Source: Gossypium raimondii
Taxonomy: Eukaryota; Streptophyta; Magnoliopsida; Malvales; Malvaceae
Assembly (NCBI RefSeq): GCF_025698545.1
Contig: NC_068567.1
Coordinates: 4,960,001 to 5,024,000 of the forward strand
Reading direction: 5' to 3'
DNA length: 64,000 nucleotides
Part shown: positions 1 to 16,000 of the stretch, piece after piece
How positions within the stretch are numbered: the first letter of the stretch is position 1
Layout of the letters: every line of letters starts with the position of its first letter
Program-made: the position numbers and the translations under genes
Notes under the pieces: generated by a model
Seen by the model: the letters and a program-made list of their open reading frames with translations, nothing else
What the model was told of the DNA's origin: nothing
Database searches by the model: none

Positions 1-519
1 ATTTTTTTGTAAAATTATTTTATTACCTTTAGTATATATTATGAACTCTAAACTTAATTACTTAACCAAACTCAAATATGAAAATTTATGAACAAGCTTA
101 ATCAAACTTCAACTCAATTAGCTTGCTTATATCTGAGTTTGAGTTGTAAAGATAGATATTCAATCAAAGCTCGAGTCAAGTATCAAGTTCCAAACTGCAA
201 GTCAGGTTCGAGCTCGACTCAACTCAATTATACCCTAATTGAGATTCACAGTAAACAATACACTAGATAGACAAAAAAAACAATGGTCACCAACAGTATC
301 GATATCCCATTTAAAATTGGAGCATAAAATCCGGGATTACGGTAAAATATCCAAAATATCCATGAACAAGTGACAAGTATAATGAAGATCTCGATCAGAG
401 GACGTCGCTTACCAATCACTAACAGTTCATCTAGAACGGTTTTTTATTCAAAACTGCAGCTAATCCTATTAAGGCAAACCACTCCTCTTCCAAACAGATT
501 ATGGAAATGATGAATGCAT
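1..519. other. Intergenic, 3' flank of malate dehydrogenase
   Basis: Holds the putative 3' UTR and downstream flank of the minus-strand MDH gene. Positions 60-250 are rich in alternating CTCAA, GAGTT and GCTCGAG words, which look like decayed repeat DNA. The short reading frame at 88-270 has no recognisable domain. No gene is supported. Confidence 0.4.
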
Positions 520-2908
<2,389 letters not shown>

Positions 2909-3025
2909 TGATGAAAGACTGACTAAAACGATACCGTTTAGCAAGAATTCAGTGGAGAGAGAGTGAGAATGAAGAAGACTTCGAGCAGAGAGACAAAGAG
3001 GGAGAAGAAAACGCGAAGAATCGGA

Positions 3026-3037
3026 GGTATTTATAGG
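3026..3037 (-). promoter_or_regulatory. TATA box of the malate dehydrogenase gene
   Basis: On the minus strand this reads CCTATAAATACC, a near-consensus plant TATA box about 120 bp upstream of the MDH start codon. Spacing and strand fit transcription of the MDH gene. The position is inferred from sequence only. Confidence 0.6.
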
Positions 3038-3049
3038 CCAAAGGAAATG

Positions 3050-5874
3050 ATATTACCGAGGAAAAATTTATGATAAAAACAAGTGGGCCTTTTGAGTTTT
3101 GCAAAAAAAATCAGTGGAACGTCGTCGTTTGGAGATGAGAGAGAATATATATGACGTTGAGATGCATGCGAGCAACGTTTATTGAGCCCACACCGCATAG
3201 ATGCGTGAGAGTAGTGGACAGTATCATGCGTGCCGGAACGTCAGTTATTTTTTTTGGTAAATTTTTTTTTAGTCCCTGTGCCTGTGCCTACGCTTAGGAT
3301 AGAAAAAATTTAAATCCGACAGTAGGGATGGCAAAACTTGAACTTTTTAATAGATTTCAAATGAAATAGAATGAATTTTCGAAAAGTGGATATGGAGCAA
3401 GGTAGTGTAAATTTTGTTTTAATAGTGGGTACGGAGCAACTATGGTAATTGTTTGCCCTGTCTCATCTCACCCTACTTCACTACATAAAATTATTATTTT
3501 GTCATTGTATATATAAAACTATTAAACGGGTAAAAATATTATGATGGATTTATAATATTAATAAAATCCTTGACTGAGTTTGTGTCATGAGTCAATCAAA
3601 CATCAACTCGATTAAAAGAATTATAAAATATCTTTTCGTAATTAAAATAAATTATATTATTTTGAGAGTACTTTACTTTTTTATTTTAATAAAACCCAAT
3701 AAAATAAATATATACATGGTGAGATTTGAACTCACGCCAATTAAATTAGTAAAATCTTAAATTTATCATTCAACCAAAGCTAAATTTTAATATGTTTTAT
3801 ACATTTTTATTTAATATGCACAATTTATTATCTCAGTCAATTTTATATACTAATAATATTATTAATTGAGTTTCGACATAAGTAAACTTAACAATACCTC
3901 ACAATTGATGAAAATGTCATGATAAATAATTGTAATGCGTTTAGTATAGTTAATTTGATGTATTTATGTGTTTAAACTTCGTTTTACTCACAATTTAATT
4001 TATTTTTATTTTAATATAGTACATATTTCATGTGTTATTATGATTAATTACTTCCAAACTATCGTTTCATTGTTTATTGTATGTTATTTTTAAACATATT
4101 TATGTTTTAAATCTATAGTTTACCCACACATACGCATGTGATAAGATTTCAAGTTATAGAAAGATGGTTAAATATTTTTATGAATAATTATGTTTAAATA
4201 TTTGCATGACTTCAAAAATATTAAAGATAAGTAGCAAAACTAAATTGTAGCACAACGGGGTGGGAAAGGTATGAGTGCATCCAACATTCATGAAGATGAT
4301 AGTAGTTTTCAAGATTATATATCCATGATGAAATAGAACAGACGATGGAACAAAGTGTGTCTATTGTGAAATGATGATGAATTTAGCAACATTTATCCCT
4401 ACCCTCATTCCATTGCCATCCCTACCTCGATGAGTCCCAATCAACCTCAATACTATTTTTTATCATAAAATTTCAAGATGGGGTGGGTTGATTTTTCACT
4501 CTCTATTAAAAACTTGGGGATCGGGATTAGATGAAATTTACTAATCTCGATATATTTACTGAAATACTCATACATTAATATCATAACTTTTTATATTTTT
4601 TATTATAATTTCTTATTTTTATACTAATTTAAAACATATATTTTAACTTTTATAATTATTTCTATATACTTCATTATAATTTCTTAATTTATTATAAGAT
4701 TTTATAATTTGATATAATTTAATTTCAAACTATTATTAATTATATGTTTTAGTTACAGTTGAAATCTAAAAAAAATCTAAATTATGTGGTTGAGTTAAAT
4801 TTTTAAAATGAGAAATTAATTTAAAACATTTATTTTAATGTTTAAAATTATGTCAATTTAACTGTGTCAATTGTAAAGTATGACCTTGGAGTTAATGATA
4901 ATGCGAGAGTTAAATTTTGTCAAATTAAAAATAAGGGTAAAAATCTTAAGTTGAAAATAGTATAGGGACTGCAACTGAATTTGACTCAAAATTTAAATTT
5001 AAAAATAAATATTTTTATCTGCTAGACTAAAGAAAAGAAAAAGTAATGGCTATAAACTGAGTGTAGCAGCAGGCCCATTGATATTAAATTATAGCCACAG
5101 ATGTCAAATACTCCACCAGATATTATTTAAAATTACTTTTTTTAAAGATTTTATTAAATAACTACTATTTGTCAACGGTCCTATACTAGATTTTATTTTT
5201 AAAATGTTGTCTAAAATCGATTTTTTAATAATCAAATAAAAATGTTTATATTATTTTTAAAATTTTAAATATAATTTAACATATTTTTAATGGTTATATA
5301 GTATTAAATTATTATATATTTAATTTATGCGAGGTGTAATAAACTATAAAATATATTATAAAAATATAAAATGGGTCAAACTTGATATTAAATATAGAAG
5401 CTCAAGTTTGACACATATTTTAAATAATTTTTTGCTCAAATTTATTTTTCAAATAACATATTTTTGCCTAAATATAATCCTATCTTAAAACATGTTTAGT
5501 TGTGATTTAATGGACAAATATGCCCAAATTAATCATAATAATAATTTTTTGATAAAATATTTTTATAAAATCATATATCATATATATTATAATTTTAATA
5601 TTATCCTAAATAGTCGATACCCTAAAGCTTTGAGATGTTAGTTTTAGGTTCGAGTCTCACTGCATGTAGAATTTTTAAAATTTATTTTGATTTAAATTTT
5701 ATCATGTACAAGTTATGTTTAGAATTATTTTAATTATTAATTTTGTCGTATATTGCAATGATTAATTTTAATTGGAATTATGGGAATGCATTATTTTACT
5801 TATAATTTTACTTTTAACTTAAAAAAAAAAAGAAGGCAAGGACTGATTATACATGGAGTTTTGCGTGTGGAGGG
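3050..5874. other. AT-rich intergenic region with one dispersed repeat
   Basis: No reading frame of note. It contains the dispersed repeat described at 3567-4165. A GGTTCGAGTCTCAC word near 5647-5660 resembles a tRNA B box, so an old SINE fragment is possible but not demonstrable. The rest looks like decayed repeat DNA. Confidence 0.5.
3567..4165. repeat. Dispersed repeat family R1, copy 1
   Basis: Shares long stretches with 58023-58470. Examples are the GTGTCATGAGTCAATCAAAC block, an antisense B-box-like TTTGAACTCA, and a distal block with TGTTATTTTTAAACA followed by ATACGCATGTGATA. A weaker third copy lies at 27776-27960. Class unknown: it could be part of an LTR or of a tRNA-derived element. 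Confidence 0.55.
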
Positions 5875-6175
5875 GGTAAATTACATCTAAGGTTATTAAA
5901 CATCTGATAAATTTTTGTTTTGGTCATTTAATTTTAAAAAATTACAAAATGGTTATTGAACAATTCAAAAGTTATTTTAAGTCACTAGGCTATTAAAATC
6001 AACATCATATGGCCTTCTCCATTCGCACTGCTGACACAAATAGAAAGCTTAACAACCTAGATGAAAACTTTCGAATAAGTTAAAAACTATTTTGTAACAT
6101 TTTTATAATTAAGTTATTAGAACGTAAACTTACTAATAGTTCAGCGAACTTAAATTTGGTTTACCTTCTTTTAAA
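5875..6175. mobile_element. MITE, GGGTAAA-type fold-back element, copy 1
   Basis: Begins GGGTAAATTAC and ends GGTTTACC. The outer ~80 bp of each end are imperfect inverted repeats sharing AAAATGG / TTACAAAATRG and AGTAAGTTTACGTT blocks. It matches the element at 38958-39489 in layout and wording. No clear target duplication was found here. Non-coding. Confidence 0.55.
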
Positions 6176-6179
6176 GGAT

Positions 6180-6584
6180 TTTTCAAATTGAGTAGGCTAG
6201 ACAGGGCCAATATTGCCTTTGACAATATGGGCCAAGCTTAATCCATCAATTGTTTCAATATTTCAAAACAACAAGTACGAACCTGCCCAAACTCATTCCG
6301 GTCCGACCCAACCCAATAAACCGTTCTCCACTCATAGAGTCATAGTTAATTTAGGATTTTCATTTGTCGGTTTATATATTGGGGCAGATGCGTCTGTATA
6401 TATAATTATCCGGTAACGTAATCATTAATTATCAGTAAAAAAAAAAGGAAAAACTAGCAAATTCCGCAAGGCAATCGACTTCCATTAGGGTTCTTCGATT
6501 CCGATTTTACAGAACTTCTTTTATCGAATTTGTGAAATTTCATCTTCAAAACCCTAGTTTCTGCTAATATCTTATTGATTCAAC
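6180..6584 (+). promoter_or_regulatory. Presumed SLU7 promoter and 5' UTR
   Basis: Directly upstream of the SLU7 start. It contains TGGGCC near 6229, a TATATATAATTA stretch near 6395-6406 that could serve as a TATA element about 185 bp before the ATG, and a telo-box AAACCCTAG near 6550. Position-based inference; the transcription start is not visible. Confidence 0.35.
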
Positions 6585-9500
6585 ATGGCTACTGCATCAG
6601 GTACGTTCTCTATTCTTTTTCCCCCAATTTCTTTCTTCCGTTTTCTTTCTATGCCGAAAGAGAGTGAAAATTTTAAATTTTATCTGATAATTGTTTTGGA
6701 ATTTCAGTGGCGTTTAAATCAAGGGAGGATCACCGAAAACAGCTGGAATTAGAGGAAGCTCGAAAAGCGGGGCTTGCTCCGGCTGAGGTTGACGAGGATG
6801 GAAAAGAAATTAACCCTCATATTCCTCAGTATATGTCATCAGCACCTTGGTATCTTAACGCTGAAAGACCTAGTTTGAAACATCAACGGAAGTGGAAATC
6901 TGATCCCAATTATACCAAATCTTGGTACGATAGAGGCGCGAAGATATTTCAAGCTGAAAAATATCGAAAAGGAGCCTGCGAGAAGTAAGCGAATCTCTTG
7001 TTCTTTTTTCTGTTATGGTGCACCATACTTGTTCGCGTGTCTATGAATGCCTTGTTTCGTGTTTTATGTGTATTTTAAATTTTAGATCGCACTTTTGATC
7101 GATTTTAATCATTTGGGGTAGAAAAGGGAGTTAGAATTCTGGTTATTAAAGATGGATTCTTGGCTAATGTGAAGCTAAAATTGTAGGTTAAAATTTCGTG
7201 CAATATGACTTGATGCTGATGTTCTTCCTCGTACTGTTTCTTTGAATTTTTCTGTTTAGCAAACAAGAATAAGGTCGTATTTTTTTTTTTATATGTTCCA
7301 TTTCTAACTATTCATTTGGAAGTGATGCAATAGATGTTCAGTTGTACTAGTAATGGAATTTCTCTCTAATGAGTGACGAGCCTATTTATTAATTATCAAA
7401 TTTATTGACATATTGAGATAGAAGTCGTTTAGGTATTTTTGTAGGTAACCATATAGGGATAGATCCCAATGATAGAACTTTTTTCTGCCACATCAGACAA
7501 TAGCTGGGTTATGTTAACTAATGAAGTTCATGCTTTCTTTCGAACACAAGGCATGGCTCATGGAAGATACTTATTTATTGATCGAGTTGAAAGTCAGAGA
7601 TTAATTCTGTAGCTTATGTGTTCTATACTTGTAATATGGGATTAAATAGTTTTAGTTTAGATGGTGATACTAGTTTGTGACTTTGTGCTTTAAACTCTTA
7701 TTTTGCCATGATTCATAATTTTTTATTTCCTTTAATTGTTTCTTATAGCTGTGGAGCCATGACACATGATGCAAAGTCATGCATGGAGAGGCCTCGTAAA
7801 AAGGGCGCAAAATGGACGAACATGCACATTGCACCTGATGAAAAGATAGAGACTTTCGAACTGGATTATGATGGCAAGCGTGATAGATGGAATGGTTATG
7901 ATGCATCTACATATGCTCGTGTCATTGAAAGGTATGAGGCAAGGGATGAGGCTAGAAGGAAGTATCTGAAAGAACAGCAGCTGAAAAAGTTGGAGGAGAA
8001 AAATAGTAAAAACGAGGGAGAGGTAGAGGGAGAGGGGGAGGAAGGAGAGATTAGTGACGAAGAAGATGATGATGATGCTCTGAAGGTTGATGAAGCGAAG
8101 GTTGATGAGAGCAAACAGATGGACTTTGCTAAGGTTGAGAAGCGTGTTCGTACCACTGGCGGAGGGAGCACGGGAACTGTGAGGTACATTTATTATACCA
8201 TTCCTCAGCTGTATCTTATTTTTTATGTATTATTCTTACTTATTTTGGTTTCTAAAGAACATTTCTTCCGTGCAATACAAAACAAGTATTCTTATTTCAT
8301 ATTTGCCTTTTTCTTCTAGGAACTTGCGTATTCGGGAAGACACAGCAAAATATCTTTTGAATCTTGATGTCAATTCCGCATATTACGATCCCAAAACTCG
8401 ATCAATGCGTGAAGATCCACTTCCTGATGCTGATCCTAATGAGAAGTTCTATGAAGTGAGTATCGTGCAGAATTTTCCCCTTTAATTTCTTTCATATCTA
8501 TATGCCACAAAGTTAATTAAACAATGAATTTTGACTTGTTTATTTGTTACCTTGCAGGGTGATAATCAATATAGGATGAGTGGGCAAGCATTGGAGTTCA
8601 AGCAGCTCAATATTCATGCATGGGAAGCATTTGATAAAGGTCAAGATATTCACATGCAGGCTGCTCCATCCCAAGCTGAACTCCTCTACAAGAATTACAA
8701 GGTCATTAAAGAGAAGTTGAAATCAAAGACGAAAGATACCATAATGGAAAAGTATGGCAATGCAGCGACTGAAGAAGAGATACCCATGGAGCTTCTCTTG
8801 GGGCAAAGTGAGAGGCAGGTCGAATATGATCGTGCTGGAAGGATTATTAAGGGAATGGTATGTATGGAACTTTCTGCTTATTCTAGTTAGTTTGTGGTTC
8901 TCCCTGTCTGTTAATTTGTAAGAATTTCTCGTACAAAACTATATTTTCACATGCTGATGTTGGTTGCCTTAAAGACTATCTAAATTAAACAACAATATCG
9001 TTCTTTTGTTCTTCTTGCTAAAAGTATCATGATATCTTCATGCTCTTACTAATGCTAGAATGCATGCCAGTAGATGAAAACTGTATCGAGTGGTTAATGA
9101 CTTTTAAAAGTGAGATGCATCTGGAAAATATTGGCAATGCATGTCATCCTGGTCTTTATTTTTCCCTTTATTTTCATGATTAAAGCCATTTAATTTTGTT
9201 TCTGACTTGTTTGAAATAATCTTCTTAAGTGCTTCTTTATAGGTTATCAAGTTATATGAAATTAGTAGTTTAGTCCCAATTTATATTATAATTTTACAGT
9301 GGCTTTTCTTTGAAAATTGAGTGCTAAGTCCTATAATTCCTTTCTCCTTGCAACCATTTTTGTAGGAAACTTCTCTTCCAAAAAGTAAGTATGAAGAAGA
9401 TGTTTTCATTAATAATCACACCAGTGTCTGGGGCTCCTGGTGGAAGGATCACCAATGGGGATACAAGTGTTGCAAGCAGACCATTCGCAATAGTTACTGT

Positions 9501-10278
9501 ACTGGTGCAGCCGGTATTGAAGCTGCAGAAGCAGCCACAGACTTGATGAAGTCAAACATTGCTCGTAAAGCGTCCTCCGAAGGTGGGTTCTTCATATTGA
9601 TTACATACATTAAATTAGTTCTTTAAGTCGGACTCATTCTTCTAAGTGATGGTCTTTAAGTTCATATTATGTTGCAAATAATTTTGGTTTTTACATAAAT
9701 CATCTAATAGAAGCCTAGATGGTGAGCTAGCTTCTATTTTATATCCCTGAATTGCAAAGTATCTGCTTCTTTTAGTTCCTAGATTTTTTGCACTTCCGTC
9801 ATTTTTAATCCTTGTACCTATCTTCTCTATTGGACTGCCAACTTGAATGCAGATGCCCCAGCTCCTGCACAGGAGAGGAAACACGTTACTTGGGGATCCG
9901 ATGTTCCTGAGGACTTGGTTCTCGATGAAAAACTTCTCACCGAGGCTCTTAAGAAGGTAAATGGGATGCATAACATTTACTTAACAATCTGGTTGTATAC
10001 CAAAACGATATATTGCTTATTTTTATGCATGTTCAATCTGACAGGAGGAGGAGCGGAGGAGAGAGGAGAAAGATGAAAGAAAACGGAAGTATAATGTCAG
10101 ATGGAATGATGAGGTAATGGTCTCCTATCAAAGCTAAATTCTCCAGATATTCTTTGCGGAGATATCTTGTCATGTTACTAAATCATCGTGTTGGTTGTAG
10201 GTAACTGCTGAGGAAATGGAGGCATATCGGATGAAAAGGGTACACCACGATGATCCAATGAAGGATTTCTTAAATTGA
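6585..10278 (+). CDS. SLU7: Pre-mRNA splicing factor SLU7, 9 exons
   Basis: Second-step splicing factor that helps the spliceosome choose and join the 3' splice site; acts in the nucleus. Exons: 6585-6600, 6708-6984, 7749-8183, 8320-8455, 8558-8857, 9366-9582, 9853-9956, 10045-10113, 10201-10278. All introns are GT-AG. Total 1632 nt, 543 aa, close to plant SLU7 length. The exon 2/3 join creates the zinc knuckle [14 protein letters not shown] (C96, C99, H104, C109), followed by [12 protein letters not shown]. Next come the family region [21 protein letters not shown], an acidic low-complexity stretch ([20 protein letters not shown]), [19 protein letters not shown]-type [27 protein letters not shown], and a C-terminus [20 protein letters not shown]. 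No defect is visible. The 5' UTR contains AAACCCTAG at about 6549, a telo-box common in housekeeping genes. Confidence 0.96.
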
Positions 10279-10959
10279 AAAGCATGTTGATAAAAGTAAG
10301 AACAAATAAAATGGATACTTTTAGCTATTATGATATCGTCATTGAGTTGTGATGAAAATCATATGTTCTTTTGTTTTGTTTGTGCGATACACCATGTATT
10401 TTCATTCTACATCAATGACATAGGTTTCCCCTAATATATCATGTTCTCTGACAGTGCAACCATTTAAAATTTCTCAACCATGCTTTATTAAAGAGCTTGA
10501 AAGGTTTACTGATATGGTCATTGTGTTGTTACCTGTGGAAATCTCACGTTCTTTTTTATATTTTATTTGTTTTTTTTTTTTGCCTTTTTTTCTTCAATTG
10601 TGATCCCTACTCTCTTGAACCTCACCACACTACCTTTATTATGATCCCTTAACCGAGACACCCTCAATATCCATATTCCCCAATCCATTGCCTAAGCCAA
10701 ATTCAATGTCACCATCTCTCCTCATCATTTCCCCAAACATAAACAGCAACTCAAAACTCTCCCATACATTACCCAATCAGTCGCCATATTCGTCACTATT
10801 GGCCTCTCCATCAGCACCTCACCATATACTCTTAAATGAACTATTTATTGTTGCAATCATTAACCATGACCAAAACCTTCTAATCTCCATGGCATATCTA
10901 ATCAACTCACAAGTCTCGTCGTGTCAAGTTCCTATACAACCCCAGCAACACAGCTATAG
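10279..10959. other. SLU7 3' flank, no further gene
   Basis: Contains the probable SLU7 3' UTR. After about 10560 it becomes pyrimidine-rich unique-looking DNA with a 102-codon open frame (10688-10996) that shows only Ser/Pro/Asn bias, no domain and no splice context. No gene is supported. Confidence 0.4.
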
Positions 10960-11575
10960 TGTGCATGAGCCAGGTCGGGCTCAACTAAAAATTTAGGCAT
11001 GTTTGTTTGGCCCAGGTTTGGTCTAAAAATTAAGCCTAGAATTTTGTCCAAGCCGACCCGGATAAAAATGTTAAAATCCTAGTCCGATTTGGCCCGTCCA
11101 TATTAATTTTTATATTATTTTTTATATCAAAAATACTAAAAATATCAAAATTTATTTTCAAAAATTATGTATACTTAAATAACACTAAGATAGATGCAAT
11201 TTAACAAGCAAATGTCTCTAAAATAATAACAAAATTAACAAATGTCTTTAAAATAATAACAAAATTAATAATAAAATAAAATTTATATAATATTTAAATA
11301 AAAACAACAAAATAGTAACAACATAATAGTAAAATGGTAGCAAAATAGGGAGAAAAAATAATAAAATAATATTTGAAAATAAAAAAAAAATTTGTCTTTT
11401 AGTGATTTGGGTTGGGCCCGGGCCAAAAATGTTTTACTCGAGCCCGACCCGTTTTTTAAATGAGTCTTATTTTTCTGTTCAAGTCTATTTTTTAAGCCTA
11501 TATTTTTTCTTAAACCCTCCCATATTTCGGATAAGCTTTCAGGCAGGCCGGGTGGCCCAACCTATGAACAGGTCT
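10960..11575. repeat. Dispersed repeat family R2, copy 1
   Basis: Internal wording and order match 40480-40959: left TCGGGCTCA..., a (TAATAACAAAATTAA)-like AT-rich middle, then GGGCCGGGCC-type words, a CTCGAG/ACTCGAGCCCGAC block, TTTAAGCCTATATTTTTTC, and a right end CCCAACCTATGAACAGGTCT. The two ends are weak inverted repeats. Probably a non-autonomous DNA element; the class cannot be fixed by eye. Confidence 0.55.
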
Positions 11576-12188
11576 AATCATGTAATGTATAAATGTTGAG
11601 GGATAATTTTTTTGTTAAATTATATTCCATCTTATAATATGTAAATTAAGTAAATAATAAAAAAATTATAATATATAACATTTATAAAAGGATTTTATAA
11701 ATTGTTGAGTAACTTTCGTAGCATTTTTCTATAAATAATATAAGTTTTGGTTGTAACTTTATTATAAATAAATTATGATAAAAAAATTATAACATATATA
11801 ATATGGATACAAATAAGTTGCGTTGATATTTCTTGAAAAATATTATAAATAATTATATCATAGCACTTTCATAACATGTAAATAATAAAAAATTTATCAT
11901 AACTTTATGATTTTTAATATTTAAGTAATATAATTTTTGTTATAAGTTCAAAAATACATAAATTATTTTATAATATAATTTTTAAGATTTATAATATAAT
12001 TTCTTTTGCAATAACTAACCCGAACACTCATACGTGTTAATGTTTATAATATAATTTTATAACTTGTATAAAAATAATTTATTAAAAATTGGATTTGGAT
12101 CGCGTAATTACTCAAATTCTCACTCTCCCCTTAAGAATTGAAAAGTATAATTGAGGTGTTCTAATTACATCAAATTCACACCACCCTT
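11576..12188. other. AT-rich intergenic DNA
   Basis: Very AT-rich sequence dominated by TTATAATATA-type words. No gene, RNA or bounded repeat recognised. Confidence 0.4.
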
Positions 12189-12423
12189 CAAGGGCGTAGC
12201 CGGCCCCTAAAATGGAAAAGTTTTCATTTAGTCCTTTTAAAATTTTAAATTAGTAAAGATAAAATTACACTTTGGCCCCCTTGAAATGATAAAAATTTGA
12301 TTTAATCCTTTAAAAATTATAAAGATAGACTATTGAAATGGTGAAATTATATTTTTATTATCATAGAAATTACAATTTAATTTTGCCTCCCCTAAAAAAA
12401 ATTCTAACTTCACCTCCGCCACC
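12189..12423. repeat. Dispersed repeat with GGCGTAGCC...CCTCCGCC ends
   Basis: Starts AGGGCGTAGCCGGCCCCTAAAATGG and ends GCCTCCCCTAAAAAAAA...ACCTCCGCCACC, so the two ends are rough inverted repeats around an AAATTACACTTTGGCCCCC middle. I recognise this wording as a high-copy plant repeat, from memory; no other clear copy lies in the window. Non-coding. Confidence 0.45.
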
Positions 12424-12896
12424 ATTATGTAATTACAAATAATTATACCCAAATTCAATTATTAAATAACTTTCTAAATATTACAAAGTATGAATATAGA
12501 TAAGCCTTTGAATAATTAAGGTTATAGATTATAATCGAGTCTAAAGCCAAGGCATTTTGGGAACACAACATCTCAAAAAGAAGGTCTTATTGGTGAAAAT
12601 AAAAAGATAGAGAGATGCGAGATCTCAATATCTTACTTTGCTTTTTGATAATCAATGTGAAAAAAGAAAGAAAGATAGAGGAAACAAATTGGGGGTAGGC
12701 TTTGGATGGTTGCCCACTTTCCGGATCTCCATTTTGATCTTCCAATTTGAAGCTAATCCCACTAATTAATCTCATTTCTACAAAGTGATTAGGGCATATA
12801 TATTGTTTAAAAAGATTTATTCTATTTGTTTCTTTGTCATTTAAAGAAGCAAACCAAGAACAAGAATTTGGATGATGCTAAATTTAAATAATAAAT

Positions 12897-13020
12897 AATT
12901 ACCGATTAAGTCTTAGCTCGATGCGAGAGGATATGGGTTTGAGTATGCTGAAGCGCATTATCCTCCTGTTTATGAGTTGGAGAGAGGTTATGGGTAATTA
13001 TATGCATTATGTTAAAAAGA
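12897..13020 (+). mobile_element. SINE-like tRNA-derived fragment
   Basis: TCTTAGCTCGATGCGAGAGG at 12911-12930 resembles a tRNA A box region, and GGGTTTGAGTAT at 12935-12946 resembles a B box at suitable spacing. The body continues to a T/A-rich tail near 13010-13070. It fits a plant SINE in layout. A-box drift and no clear target duplication keep this tentative. Confidence 0.4.
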
Positions 13021-16000
13021 GTAAATATGATCAGAACCTATAATAAAGTTATTTAAAAAAAAACAATAAATAATTAGAGATGCTATTCGACCCAATAATA
13101 ATTGATTTCAAATTCTCAAGTCTATGGTGATTTAGGGATACATTGGATTTCACCATATATATATATAGTATTAAAAAATACAACTTTATTGGTCAAATTT
13201 TTCGTTTAACACCTATACAACATAGATTATAATATATATTTTTTAAAAAGAATAACTATAGTGGCATATATTGCATTAGTTGCCAAAAATGTAAGGGACA
13301 CGGTGGATTAAGCACTGGTGAATTATAAAAATAGGATAAAGCTCGAAACAGTAAACGCGATTAGCATGACTCGAATACAAGTCACATTTGGGATGGTGAA
13401 CATCCTAATTATCAAGTCATCACATGGGACTCAAGCACCAGTTTATTGGTATCTTATACTTAAATTGTGTTAATTAAGTGATTATCTATGCTACATATAA
13501 AATGATTGATTGAGATGATGTTGAACTTTTGGTGCAAGATTGCAATAACTACACAATACATCATTACACCTTTTGGTTAATGTAATTTTGGTCCTTAAAT
13601 TTAGTTATTAAGATCAATTTGATATTTGTACCTTTTTTTTTGTTTACTGCAGTACTTAAAGAAGTAATTTTTCTCGTTTTGCTTCTTGAATTTGGATTAT
13701 ATGAAAGAGTAATGATATGGTATTTAGAGGTTGGACCTGAAATTTAAATTTAAATTTTTTAAGTGACTTAATTTTATATTACTACATTATCACATTCTTA
13801 TGCAATCCAAATTCAAAGAGTAATCTGAACTTAATTACGAAGTTCAAGGATAAAAATTTATATCAACCTATAATTTATTATAAACACGAATTTATGTATC
13901 TTCTCTAAATTAAAATTCAAAGTTTGAATTTATTAGAAGTTACTTGTTAAAAATTATTACATAAACAAGATTAAATTTTGAGTTGGATCATTAAGAGTTA
14001 ATTGATTAATTTAAAATTGAAAACCTTGTGGTTTTTCGTTCGAGTCCCATCATGTAAGAACTCCATCCAAATTTATCTTTAGTTTAAAATCGAATATAGT
14101 TTGATTATTAATACGAGATTCTGATTATATTATTAAATCAATATGAAATTAAGGCTAATTTTTTTCGTAAATCTTATTCTTCCATTGTAATGATTGAGAA
14201 AGAAATTATTGGGAAAAAATCAGATTTAAATGAAAATGCAAAATAGTTTACTATAGAATCCAACCTTAATACAGTAGTTGAACTGTGGAAGTCATTTTCA
14301 TTAATAAGTGAATGCTTCTATTCTTGAAATTAGCTACTTATGTTGTCCAAATTTTCAATCAAAAGTATATATACTTTTAGACTACTAATCAATCATGTGT
14401 ATTGTCGAAAACTATCTTTTCCCAAAATTTAAATGCTAATAATTTCAGTGGTTTATTAAAATCATTTCATTTAAAATATATATATATAATTTCCATTTGA
14501 TAAATTTAAAATATAATTAATATATGTAGAAGAAAATTACTTTCTTGTGTAAATAGAAAATTATATTGTTTTGCATAAAAAAAAATTATATTTTCCCCTT
14601 GCATATTTTTACCATTCATAATTTATATCTATTTAAGAGTTAACCTAATTTTAGTTACTTGATTCAAACAAAAATCTTGAATTCATTCCTGCTGATGGAT
14701 TGGTAGTTAAGGATGTTCACACCATAAAATTCACTCGGGTTTGAGTTTTTGAGAAAGCAGTCATAAGTGCAGCTCCTTGAGTCCTTGTTGGACGCGGTGT
14801 ATACAAGTGATGTGGGTATATCCCAACTATACGTGTATGAGTACAAACTCTCTAATTGTACAATATGTTTCTTTGGTCGAATTTTGGATAAGATAATTTG
14901 TAATTGGCTTAATACATTATTTGATTTCCAAGTTTGACATTTTTTAATATCGTATTTGTGTTGTTTTGGTCTCTTGTAGTACATATATTTGATGAAAATT
15001 ATATATTTTGATACCGAAACTAATAGTGTTAACTTTTTAGTACTTAATTCAAATTTTAAGATTGATTTGACGAAAATTCATAATTGATCAATAATATTAA
15101 CAAGCATTTTATTGTAAATATATCTTAATTTACTTTTTATAGAATACACATGTTTTATTACTTAAATTTATTATAAATACATATTAATTTATTTTTTATA
15201 CAGTACACATTATTTTACCACACGGAAGGAACCTAAGCATCGAATTAGGGTTTGAAACTGATAAGATCATAAAAAAAAAAAAATTTGGATGCGATCTTAA
15301 AATCAATTTAAAGAACTTTCAGACCACTACCTTCCCTATCAACACATCGAGTAGCATCCTACCAAAGCTAGTTTCTTCAAGAAAAGACTGGTGATGACTG
15401 ATGGGAGATGGTTGCCAAAGCCACGTGGGGGGTAGATTTTACTATGAAAAATCCCAAATTGGAAGTGGAATGGAAAGCCACAAATTAGGGTTTCAAAAAA
15501 AAAAAAAAAAACTGTTGCCACATGAACTGTTTGTGAATCAACTGTTGCTTGACTGACTGATGGTTCCGGGTGATGCAAGTTATGCCCCCATTTTCAAAGT
15601 TACAAGATTTCCTATTTCATAATTCTATTATTTATTAAAACACAAAATCATTTAAAGACGCAGTTTGTAATAATTAAAAAAGTATATTGATTCAAACGCG
15701 TTTAAATTTATACATGTCGGTTCGAGAGAATTCACTCTCCCTACTTAAAAAATCTTACTCGACTTGATTTTAAATTCAGACAGACTCGTTGTAATTATCG
15801 AATATTGGAGTGCGACTATATCACGCTAAAAATATACATCAAAATTATTGACAAAGTTCGAAGGGGTAAAATGGTCATTTGAGAAAAGGTGTTGTCAATC
15901 AAAAGAAAAGGGTGAAGAAACAAAATCATGTTATTCCCCCAAATAGCTTTATCCTGTCTCCATCATCTTTTCCTTCCTCTTTCCATTTCCAAAAAAGCCC

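Noticed and set aside
7896-8189. 97-codon minus-strand frame (Ser/Phe-rich)
   Set aside because: Exact antisense shadow of SLU7 exon 3; its Ser/Ser runs mirror the acidic Glu/Asp coding.
10688-10996. 102-codon frame downstream of SLU7
   Set aside because: Low-complexity Ser/Asn/Pro translation, no domain, no splice context, and it runs into the R2 repeat.
14664-14984. 106-codon minus frame
   Set aside because: No recognisable motif, and AT-rich flanks without promoter-like sequence.
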